Source: Rhodopirellula sp. (GTDB lineage Bacteria; Planctomycetota; Planctomycetia; Pirellulales; Pirellulaceae). Taken from it: 10,364 bases of DNA. Numbering within the stretch: position 1 is the stretch's first letter; every line of letters begins with the position of its first letter. The position numbers were made by a program, and so were the translations under genes. This document shows, one piece after another, positions 1 through 6,313 of the stretch. The stretch covers positions 31,249-41,612 of the forward strand of contig PAXU01000073.1 of NCBI GenBank assembly GCA_002714565.1, in the 5' to 3' direction. The notes below the pieces were generated by a model. The model made no database searches. It worked only from the letters and a program-made list of their open reading frames with translations, and was not told where the DNA came from.

Positions 1-537
1 GATGGACACAAGTGGATGTTAGGCCCAGAGGGTGCCGGGCTTTTCTACCTAAAAAAAGAGCATCTCAGTACGCTACGTCCTCTCGGTGTTGGCTGGAGTA
101 GTGTGGCAAGGTCATTTGATTTTGACACGCTCGACTGGACACCTCGCAACGAAGCACGTCGATACGAAGGCGGATCTGTGAACATGGTGGGGATTCTTGC
201 ACTTGGTGCCAGCCTGGAACTCTTGATAAGCAAGGGGACGAGCCCGGCTAGTTCAGCCGTAGGTGAGCGAGTGATACAACTAACAGAAACGGCTTGTGAC
301 CGATTGATAAATGCCGGGGCTGAACTGTTCACCGACCGCACTCCTGGTCACGAAAGCGGCATTGTGAGCTTTGATGTACCAGGCAGCGACTTAAAGGCCA
401 TACGTCGTGAAGCCACTGCGAGAAACATTGCACTTAGCCACCGTGGAGGACGACTGCGAATCAGTCCACATGCCTATAACAACAGCTCGGATTTCGATGG
501 CCTCATCGAAATCATCGAATCTGGATCTCTAGGCTAG
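1..537 (+). CDS. Class V (PLP-dependent) aminotransferase, 3' part only
   Basis: The reading frame is open from base 1 to the TAG at 535-537; the true start lies upstream of the window. The first visible residues, DGHKWMLGPEGAG, are the PLP-lysine motif of fold-type I class V aminotransferases (cysteine desulfurase / isopenicillin-N-epimerase-like group). The Lys at codon 4 should form the Schiff base. Downstream, ARRYEGGSVNMVG (about residues 53-65 of the fragment) and the C-terminal HRGGRLRISPHAYN fit the same family. The loop that carries the catalytic Cys in SufS-type desulfurases (RxGHHCAQP) is replaced by HRGGRLRISPH, so a plain cysteine desulfurase is unlikely. The substrate cannot be named. 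It lies 52 bases before coaD on the same strand and could share a transcript with it. Confidence 0.85.
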   Translation, partial: DGHKWMLGPEGAGLFYLKKEHLSTLRPLGVGWSSVARSFDFDTLDWTPRNEARRYEGGSVNMVGILALGASLELLISKGTSPASSAVGERVIQLTETACDRLINAGAELFTDRTPGHESGIVSFDVPGSDLKAIRREATARNIALSHRGGRLRISPHAYNNSSDFDGLIEIIESGSLG

Positions 538-549
538 ATCTCTAGGCTC
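524..549. repeat. 13-bp tandem duplication across a stop codon
   Basis: GATCTCTAGGCTA (524-536) is followed immediately by GATCTCTAGGCTC (537-549), identical at 12 of 13 positions. The first copy supplies the last codons of the aminotransferase gene and the start of its TAG; the second copy is untranslated. It looks like a recent slippage duplication at the gene's 3' end. It contains no hairpin or T-tract that would make it a terminator. Confidence 0.8.
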
Positions 550-578
550 ATGAAGTTATTGCAATTATAACGACATGT

Positions 579-584
579 AGGAAA
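579..584 (+). promoter_or_regulatory. Ribosome binding site of coaD
   Basis: AGGAAA ends five bases before the ATG at 590. It is one of the few recognisable Shine-Dalgarno-like sites in the window and supports the chosen coaD start. Confidence 0.5.
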
Positions 585-589
585 CCAAC

Positions 590-1096
590 ATGACAGAACG
601 AACAGCCGTTTATACAGGATCATTTGATCCCATCACGTTAGGGCACGTGAACATCATCGAACGCAGTCAACAGCTTTTTGATCGACTCGTCGTTGGCATC
701 GGTTTAAACACTGAAAAGAAAGAATTGTTCTCACCCGAGCATCGCAAGTTTCTGGTAGAGCGTGTGGTGTCTAGCTGGGATAACGTAGAGGTTCGCACGT
801 TTACCGGACTGGCTGTCGACTTCGTCCGTAAAATCGGATCAACGACCATGGTACGTGGAATACGTCCGCTGACAGACTTCGCGGGAGAATTCACCATGAT
901 GATGGCTAACCGACGCCTTGATGCAAGCATTGAGACAGTATTTCTAATGGCCGATGAAGATTACGCGCATGTCTCGAGCACATTGATTAAGCAAATCGCC
1001 AGCCTTTCAGATGATGAAACTCTAGCACGATTCGTACCACGTGAAATCATTGCTGATCTTCGTAAACAGCTGCGTGAAGATGAACCTGGCATCTAA
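590..1096 (+). CDS. coaD: Phosphopantetheine adenylyltransferase
   Basis: CoaD (PPAT) transfers AMP from ATP to 4'-phosphopantetheine, giving dephospho-CoA, the penultimate step of coenzyme A synthesis in the cytoplasm. The 168-residue protein is a full-length nucleotidyltransferase (family members are about 160-165). The N-terminal YTGSFDPITLGH holds the nucleotide-binding TxGH signature (T16-H19). The basic substrate-binding segment NTEKKELF follows at 40-47, then VRGIRPLTDFAGEF (88-101, equivalent to the RGLR...DFEYE motif), and finally HVSSTLIK (127-134), the SST-x-x-K motif near the C-terminus. The ATG at 590 gives the normal N-terminus directly before the first beta strand. It follows the aminotransferase gene on the same strand and converges on the 1135-1905 gene with 38 bases between. 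No key residue appears to be missing. Confidence 0.96.
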   Translation: MTERTAVYTGSFDPITLGHVNIIERSQQLFDRLVVGIGLNTEKKELFSPEHRKFLVERVVSSWDNVEVRTFTGLAVDFVRKIGSTTMVRGIRPLTDFAGEFTMMMANRRLDASIETVFLMADEDYAHVSSTLIKQIASLSDDETLARFVPREIIADLRKQLREDEPGI

Positions 1097-1134
1097 ACAT
1101 TGCAATTAAGTAGACCTGCCAATCACACGTAGCA

Positions 1135-1905
1135 TCAAGCCGCGGGGCGAATATCCGAGTGCGATTGGCTCTTCTGTACCACGCGACGCGCCACGTAGCA
1201 AAGACTGTTTACAGGTGAAATCTGAATGCGTCCACGATCTCTCATTTGGCTCAACTGAACAATCAGTTGAACGGCGCGTTTCCAGCCTGCCGCATCCATA
1301 AGCTGACCGAGCTGCATATTCAGATGCACACAATTTCCCCGGTGAAGTTGCTTAACCATCTGTCGGCGAGCGACCACGGTTCGCACGTTACGCTGCGTCA
1401 ACTCGGTCAGCGTATAGGGTGCGGGCAATTTCCAGATACCGTACCGTTTCGAATCATCATTAAAGGGTTGGAGCCCGCGCACTGCACTGGACGTTGTGTC
1501 GTTTAAATCACGTACTAATGAAATACGTTGCTTAACCAGGATATCGAGCGAGTCCGCCGGCAAGCCTTCGTCAATTGCAACGGTTGACACCCGTGCCCCA
1601 ATTGCGTGCAAGCGTTCACACCGAAGCGACAGTTCTTCATTAAAAGCCCGCCGGTCTACCTGATTACTACACCAATGATTGTCCGCAAGAATGGCGGCTT
1701 CATGATGATCGACCAAGGTGTCGGATATAACCTGAAGGTCTTCAAATGCCTCGTAACGACTAAACCAGGTTATTGGAATCATTCGTTCAGATAAGAAAGC
1801 GTTCAATCGCAATACGATACGTTGTTGTCCTGCGAGGCTTGAACCAGTCGCATGATTCTCAATCGAAACAACGACCAGACCTTGTTGTGTTATAGGTGCA
1901 ATCAT
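1135..1905 (-). CDS. Degenerate NodB/polysaccharide-deacetylase-like protein (hypothetical)
   Basis: This encodes 256 residues with no signal peptide or membrane segment. I do not recognise a named family with certainty. The order of short motifs resembles a NodB (carbohydrate esterase 4) barrel: a first strand GLVVVSIENHA (9-19) where the family has the TFDD motif; RMIPITWF (41-48), close to the NodB strand 'gipATfF'; EAAILADNHW (69-78), where the metal-binding HxxxH would lie; KLPAPYTL (159-166), like the RPPY motif; and HLN plus RGRIQISP near the end. The first-motif aspartates and the two metal histidines are not visible, so deacetylase activity is doubtful. It may be a non-catalytic relative or another TIM-like fold. 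The start is the ATG at 1903-1905, with no evident Shine-Dalgarno. It is divergent from the VWA gene and convergent with coaD. Confidence 0.6.
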   Translation of the reverse strand: MIAPITQQGLVVVSIENHATGSSLAGQQRIVLRLNAFLSERMIPITWFSRYEAFEDLQVISDTLVDHHEAAILADNHWCSNQVDRRAFNEELSLRCERLHAIGARVSTVAIDEGLPADSLDILVKQRISLVRDLNDTTSSAVRGLQPFNDDSKRYGIWKLPAPYTLTELTQRNVRTVVARRQMVKQLHRGNCVHLNMQLGQLMDAAGWKRAVQLIVQLSQMRDRGRIQISPVNSLCYVARRVVQKSQSHSDIRPAA

Positions 1906-2108
1906 GTGTAAGTGTCGAAAAAATGCACTGATTAATGCTGTGACAAAGCCGTTGGGCTAATCACACGACAACGCAACTCATCAACACTTATCGTCCATCT
2001 GGAGAAACGGAACTGAAGATTAGGTAACGGCAGACGGTCTAATCCACTGAGAATCTGTGGATTTATTACAGACTTTGACGATTGTAAGGATGAAATCGAT
2101 GCTTTAAG

Positions 2109-2138
2109 AGTCGATGATAATCAATGAAGATTGATATG
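2109..2138. repeat. Three 10-bp phased imperfect repeats before the VWA gene
   Basis: AGTCGATGAT (2109-2118), AATCAATGAA (2119-2128) and GATTGATATG (2129-2138) follow one another with a period of exactly 10 bases. A related ATCGAT lies at 2095-2100. The last two units also form an inverted repeat, ATCAAT-GAAG-ATTGAT (2120-2135). The array ends 10 bases before a TATAAT at 2149 and covers where a -35 element would be, so it may be a regulator binding site. This is inference from position and spacing only. Confidence 0.4.
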
Positions 2139-2148
2139 AGATTTGCAC

Positions 2149-2154
2149 TATAAT
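2149..2154 (+). promoter_or_regulatory. Candidate -10 box of the VWA gene
   Basis: A perfect TATAAT lies 6 bases upstream of the ATG at 2161. If it is used, transcription would begin at or next to that ATG, giving a leaderless or nearly leaderless message; no Shine-Dalgarno site is visible. No good -35 element is found 16-18 bases upstream (GAAGAT is there), so the promoter would need an activator or the -10 may be fortuitous. The rest of the 1906-2160 divergent region shows no RNA gene or further ORF that I can support. Confidence 0.35.
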
Positions 2155-2160
2155 TCACGT

Positions 2161-4110
2161 ATGGCAGTGGTAAACGAACATATCGAGCATGAATTGGCCG
2201 CAGAGCTGGTTGTCGACGACCAGCCACAGTCCCAATCGCGCTCACTTGCAAATATCGGATCCCTCGGTATTTCCATGATCGTACATACCGCCCTGCTCGT
2301 TGCGCTTGGTGTGTTTACGGTTACTCCGGACATCCTCAGCTCGTTAAACGAAATCGTCTTTGACACTGAACCGGTTGAAGAAATCGAAGTCGATGAACTG
2401 ATTACAGTCGAATTGGATGTCGTTACCGACCCCTCTGAAACACTTACCAATAACAACTTGACCAAGGGTGAAGCGGTAGGCGTTGAAAACGGTGCCAACG
2501 CGGCCGCCTTCACTGCACCGCAGCTTGATCCCGTCGTCATGGAAGCACTCAATCCAGTAATTGAAATTGAAGGTCCAAGCGAAGCATTTTTGGACTTCCC
2601 GACTGAGCAGCTTCTGGACGAAGTGCCTGAAGGTACGCTTGGCAACCCTCGGCAAGTGGTCGACAACTACGACCAAGCGATGGATCGTATTACGCAAGAG
2701 CTAATCTGGATGCTCGACCGAGGCGATGTATTGGTCACCTGGATGTTTGACCAATCGGTAAGCATGAAGGGAGACCAGCAAGAAATTCGAGAGCGAATTA
2801 ATCGCGTCTACGTAGAATTGGGATTAACCGAAAAATCCGACAGCGATCATCTATGGACAGCCGTAACCAGTTATGGCAGCGGTTACATCCGGCATACCAA
2901 AAAGCCGACGGGTAATGTCGATCTCATTAGAGAAGCAATCGATGCCGTGCCTGTAGATCCCTCCGGATTGGAGAGAATGTGTGAAGCGGTCATCGCTACG
3001 GTGGTCGATCATCGAGACTATGTAAAAAATCGGCAAATGGCAATCATCCTCGTCACCGATGAAAGCGGTGAACGGAAAACAAACAATGCTATGCTTGAGC
3101 AGGCTATCAACACCGCGAAAAGTGTTGGTTGCCGAATCTATGTACTGGGCCGTGAGGCCATCTTTGGTTATCCCTACACTTACATGCGATGGCGACACCC
3201 GCAGACGGGCGACGTGCACTGGCTTCAAGTTGATCGTGGACCCGAAACTGCCTTCGTAGAACAACTGCAAACAAATGGCTTCCGTCGACGTCGAGATGCC
3301 TTTTCTTCTGGATTCGGACCCTATGAGCAGTGCCGTATGTCTGTGGAAACCAATGGCATCTTCTTTATGCTGCCAACAGTAGAGGTAGATCAGGTAAATG
3401 GCCAGGCTGATAAGCGACGGTATGAACTAGAAGCCATGCGCCCATACTTACCGGATCTAAGCAGTCGGTTCGAACAGCTCTCTCTGCGCGGTGAACTACC
3501 CATGAGAACACTAATCTGGCAAGTAATAACGGATCTAAATCCATGGCGAGAAGACGTGCGAGATGTGACGGAAGTCCGCATGAGTTTTTCGATCAATGCC
3601 CAGCAATTTGTTGCTCAAGCAAGAGAGGAGCAACAGAATTGCATTATTTACCTGCGTTACCTTGCCAGGGCACAGAAGATGATGGAAGAAGCGTATGAAT
3701 TGCGCACCAAGGAAACTTCGCGCCGGTGGCAGGCAAACTACGACCTCATCTATGCCCAAATCGTTGGCTACCAGGCCCGCATTTATGAATACGGTGCTGC
3801 ACTCGAGGCCTTCATGAGAAATCCACCCGTTGTTCCTGCAGTAAAACCGCCTAACCTTCGTTTGGTTGATTGGGACATGAGAACGACAACTAATCTTGTT
3901 ACACCGGATATCAGTCAACCCTATATTGATAAAGCAACCGAGCTATTCGAACTGGTAATAGAACGGCATCCTGGTACAGCATGGTCAGCACGAGCAGAGG
4001 TGGAGTTAGCTCGTGGATTTGGTATGGAAATTATCCCAGACTACCGGGCACCAAGACGACGGCCACCGTTACCGCCTGGTACGCCTCGTATCCCTATTCC
4101 GAAGTACTAA
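2161..4110 (+). CDS. Membrane-anchored von Willebrand factor A (VWA) domain protein
   Basis: This encodes 649 residues from the ATG at 2161; an in-frame TTG at 2143 would add six residues but is less likely. An acidic N-terminal tail (1-28) precedes one hydrophobic segment (about 33-54), then a long Glu/Asp-rich linker (about 60-180), suggesting an inner-membrane protein with a cytoplasmic tail and a large exported part. The VWA domain follows: VTWMFDQSVSMKG contains the MIDAS DxSxS (D197, S199, S201), and AIILVTDESGE contains the second MIDAS aspartate (D300). The usual MIDAS threonine position reads SGLERMCEAV, with E271 where Thr is expected. After the domain come helical segments (about 480-560) and a TPR-like tail, LFELVIERHPGTAWSARAE (HPG at 603-605), ending in a proline-rich, basic C-terminus. 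That architecture is common in planctomycetes. Its partner or ligand is unknown. The cytochrome gene follows after 77 bases. Confidence 0.85.
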   Translation: MAVVNEHIEHELAAELVVDDQPQSQSRSLANIGSLGISMIVHTALLVALGVFTVTPDILSSLNEIVFDTEPVEEIEVDELITVELDVVTDPSETLTNNNLTKGEAVGVENGANAAAFTAPQLDPVVMEALNPVIEIEGPSEAFLDFPTEQLLDEVPEGTLGNPRQVVDNYDQAMDRITQELIWMLDRGDVLVTWMFDQSVSMKGDQQEIRERINRVYVELGLTEKSDSDHLWTAVTSYGSGYIRHTKKPTGNVDLIREAIDAVPVDPSGLERMCEAVIATVVDHRDYVKNRQMAIILVTDESGERKTNNAMLEQAINTAKSVGCRIYVLGREAIFGYPYTYMRWRHPQTGDVHWLQVDRGPETAFVEQLQTNGFRRRRDAFSSGFGPYEQCRMSVETNGIFFMLPTVEVDQVNGQADKRRYELEAMRPYLPDLSSRFEQLSLRGELPMRTLIWQVITDLNPWREDVRDVTEVRMSFSINAQQFVAQAREEQQNCIIYLRYLARAQKMMEEAYELRTKETSRRWQANYDLIYAQIVGYQARIYEYGAALEAFMRNPPVVPAVKPPNLRLVDWDMRTTTNLVTPDISQPYIDKATELFELVIERHPGTAWSARAEVELARGFGMEIIPDYRAPRRRPPLPPGTPRIPIPKY

Positions 4111-4187
4111 TCTGTCATCGCTGTGACTATCCAAACTACAATCTGACACTTATCACGTTTTGCATCACCATTCTCACCGTTATTGAG

Positions 4188-6149
4188 ATGAACAAGTTTT
4201 CCAACTCAACAAGTCATGATGACTGCGCTCAGCGTTGGTTTACAAGTCGTTTTATACCCGTACTGTTTGGGCTATCATGCCTGATACTTTGGCTCGGTTG
4301 CTCAAGCGATGACAGCTCGTCAGATTCTGAAGGTGCTGCACAACAAGATTCACAGAGTGATTCCGAGCAAGTCTCTCAAATGGAAAACATTGCTCCAGTT
4401 CCTACCATCCATACTGAAGATGGCTACGTTGGCTCAGATTCCTGCGTTAAATGCCATCAACAGCAACATGCAACATGGCACGATTCATATCATCGAACGA
4501 TGACTCAACTAGTCGATACCGGGACGATCAAGGCGCCTTTTGATGGTCGAAATTTAAAAATCGGACTTACCAGCTACAAGGTGTTCAAAAAGGATGAGCA
4601 GTTTTGGGTGCAAACGCCAGATCCTGACTGGGAATTCTCGCGATTACATGACTTGGTAGATGTTCGACTCATCAGTAATCCACCGATGACTGAACAGCAA
4701 ATCCTGATGACTACCGGTAGCCACAAAATGCAAATGTTTTGGATGGCAAGCCCAACACGCGCCAATGAAATGCGCCTGTTCCCGTGGGTCTATCAGATTG
4801 ATCAGAAGGAATGGATTCCGTACGAGGATTCATTCATTGTGCATCCGACGATGGGACGTCCACCAGCACACTGGAACAGCGAATGCATAGCATGTCATAG
4901 CGTCGCTGGCAAACCTCAACAATCTGAGACGTCTTACCAATACAAGACCAAGGTGGCGGAATTCGGAATCTCATGTGAAGCGTGTCATGGTCCTGGGAAA
5001 CCTCACGTGGACAAACACACTCCGAACGGTCTGACCGATGTTTCAGCATTTACCGGTGAAGACGATTCCATCGTTAATCCCGCACGTCTCGATGCAAAAG
5101 GACAGTTACATGTATGCGGTCAGTGCCACAGCAATTTCGAAATGAATGATCCGGCACACTATGCCAAAGAGGGTAAGAGTTTCCGACCGGGTATGAACCT
5201 AGAGGAGCATCAGGAATTAATTGGTGAAAACAGTGCGCCTGAGAAAGTACAACGTTATCAGGATATGTACTGGAACGATGGAACCGTGCGAATTGGCGGA
5301 CGGGAGTTACAGGGTCTTGTTATGTCCAAGTGTTACACCGTAGGTGAGGCAACGTGTATTTCATGTCACAGCATGCATAACTACGTCAGTGCAGATAATC
5401 AGCTTGCACCTGAGTTCAATGGAAATAAAGCCTGCCTTCAATGTCATCAGGAATACGCGCAGGTAGAAGCACTGACTGCACACACACATCACAAATCCAC
5501 TTCGTCAGGTAGCGACTGCATGAATTGCCATATGCCTCACACGTCGTATGCATTGATGGGCGCACTGCGCAGTCACAGAATCGACTCTCCGAAATTTGAT
5601 TCGGCAATGCAATCTGACAAACCCAATGCATGTAACCTGTGTCATCTCGATAAGACGCTTGGTTGGACCGTTGAGAAACTCGCGGAATGGTACAACCATG
5701 AACCTTCGGAAATTCCTGAGCCGTTTAACGAAGTAGCAGCAAGTATCGTTTGGTTACTCCAAGGAGATGCTGCCCAGCGTACAATCCTGGCTTGGCACAT
5801 GGGCTGGACTGAGACGTTTAAGACATCTCGAACCGGATGGCGACTACCGCTTCTTGTCCAATTACTTAACGATGAATACTCCGCGACGCGTTTTGTCAGT
5901 GCATATGCAATCTCTCAGCTCGATATCATTGGCAGTATTCTGGATGATTCCAAGTATCACTTCATCGCGCCGGCAACGAACAGAAGAAGCTCACAGCAAT
6001 TCATTGTGAATCAGTGGCAGGAAAAACTCTCCCGGCAGATCAAACCCAATCCACAACTGCTAATCAATGAAGATGGCACCATCCGCACTGATGTACTGCA
6101 GTTGCTACTGCAAAATCAAAACAAACGCCGCATGATCATGTCTGAGTAG
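4188..6149 (+). CDS. Octaheme cytochrome c with HEAT-like C-terminus, membrane-anchored or lipoprotein
   Basis: The protein has 653 residues from the ATG at 4188. The frame is open upstream to 3981, but that stretch overlaps the VWA gene and has no secretory character. An N-terminal hydrophobic segment (about 21-37) ends in LWLGCSSDD, lipobox-like at C38 though with Trp at -3, then a Ser/Asp/Gln-rich linker (39-75). Eight CXXCH heme-binding motifs begin at residues 86, 233, 263, 310, 390, 416, 444 and 482 (CVKCH, CIACH, CEACH, CGQCH, CISCH, CLQCH, CMNCH, CNLCH). The first, preceded by YVGSDS and followed by a WHDSYHRTM segment, resembles the cytochrome c554 family. After 500 there are helical HEAT-like segments (QLLNDEYSATRFVSAYAIS). 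It should carry electrons at the outer face of the inner membrane or in the periplasm. Donor and acceptor are unknown, and no nitrite- or sulfur-reductase signature was recognised. Confidence 0.9.
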   Translation: MNKFSNSTSHDDCAQRWFTSRFIPVLFGLSCLILWLGCSSDDSSSDSEGAAQQDSQSDSEQVSQMENIAPVPTIHTEDGYVGSDSCVKCHQQQHATWHDSYHRTMTQLVDTGTIKAPFDGRNLKIGLTSYKVFKKDEQFWVQTPDPDWEFSRLHDLVDVRLISNPPMTEQQILMTTGSHKMQMFWMASPTRANEMRLFPWVYQIDQKEWIPYEDSFIVHPTMGRPPAHWNSECIACHSVAGKPQQSETSYQYKTKVAEFGISCEACHGPGKPHVDKHTPNGLTDVSAFTGEDDSIVNPARLDAKGQLHVCGQCHSNFEMNDPAHYAKEGKSFRPGMNLEEHQELIGENSAPEKVQRYQDMYWNDGTVRIGGRELQGLVMSKCYTVGEATCISCHSMHNYVSADNQLAPEFNGNKACLQCHQEYAQVEALTAHTHHKSTSSGSDCMNCHMPHTSYALMGALRSHRIDSPKFDSAMQSDKPNACNLCHLDKTLGWTVEKLAEWYNHEPSEIPEPFNEVAASIVWLLQGDAAQRTILAWHMGWTETFKTSRTGWRLPLLVQLLNDEYSATRFVSAYAISQLDIIGSILDDSKYHFIAPATNRRSSQQFIVNQWQEKLSRQIKPNPQLLINEDGTIRTDVLQLLLQNQNKRRMIMSE

Positions 6150-6182
6150 ACTCTTTCCTCAGGCGACTATGTGCATGCAACC

Positions 6183-6208
6183 GCGGATGTCGGCGCAGCC
6201 GAACCCGC
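6183..6208 (+). other. GC-rich imperfect hairpin after the cytochrome gene
   Basis: GCGG (6183-6186) pairs with CCGC (6205-6208), and the inner TCGGC (6190-6194) pairs with GCCGA (6198-6202) across a GCA loop. It begins 34 bases after the cytochrome stop codon, in a 60-base stretch (6181-6240) that is 44/60 G+C, well above its surroundings. No T-tract follows, so it is not a classical intrinsic terminator. It may stabilise the 3' end of the upstream message or form part of a small element. Confidence 0.4.
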
Positions 6209-6290
6209 AGGGCCTACCACCGCACGCGACCACAGTCTCGGATAGCTATTCTCGCGATTTACAATTCGTGTAGAATGATACGCAGGTATC

Positions 6291-6308
6291 TTAGATTCAG
6301 GAATCTAA
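6291..6308. promoter_or_regulatory. Perfect 18-bp palindromic site upstream of the Tat-exported protein gene
   Basis: TTAGATTC (6291-6298) and GAATCTAA (6301-6308) are exact inverted copies separated by AG, ending five bases before the ATG at 6314. As DNA this is a candidate operator for a dimeric regulator; as RNA it would be a hairpin beside the start codon. If translation instead began at the ATG at 6275, the palindrome would be coding. A TAGAAT (6271-6276) lies upstream as a possible -10, without a convincing -35. Confidence 0.45.
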
Positions 6309-6313
6309 AAGAA

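Noticed and set aside
51..57. Run of seven A near the 5' edge as a frameshift site
   Set aside because: The frame continues correctly through it with conserved family motifs on both sides; no slippage needs to be invoked.
1906..2142. tRNA, small RNA or small ORF in the divergent region
   Set aside because: No cloverleaf, no convincing hairpin with T-tract, and no short ORF with a ribosome site was seen.
2143..2160. TTG start for the VWA protein
   Set aside because: It adds only six residues, overlaps the TATAAT, and has no ribosome site; the ATG at 2161 is simpler.
2148..2666. 172-residue minus-strand ORF inside the VWA gene
   Set aside because: It is Ser/Thr-rich low-complexity sequence typical of an antisense shadow, with no domain, inside a gene with clear motifs.
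3981..4187. Upstream in-frame extension of the cytochrome ORF
   Set aside because: It overlaps the 3' end of the VWA gene in another frame and would bury the hydrophobic signal segment; the ATG at 4188 gives a sensible signal sequence.
6275..6313. Earlier ATG for the Tat-exported protein
   Set aside because: It would place 13 extra basic residues before the signal peptide and make the perfect palindrome coding. It remains possible but is less likely.
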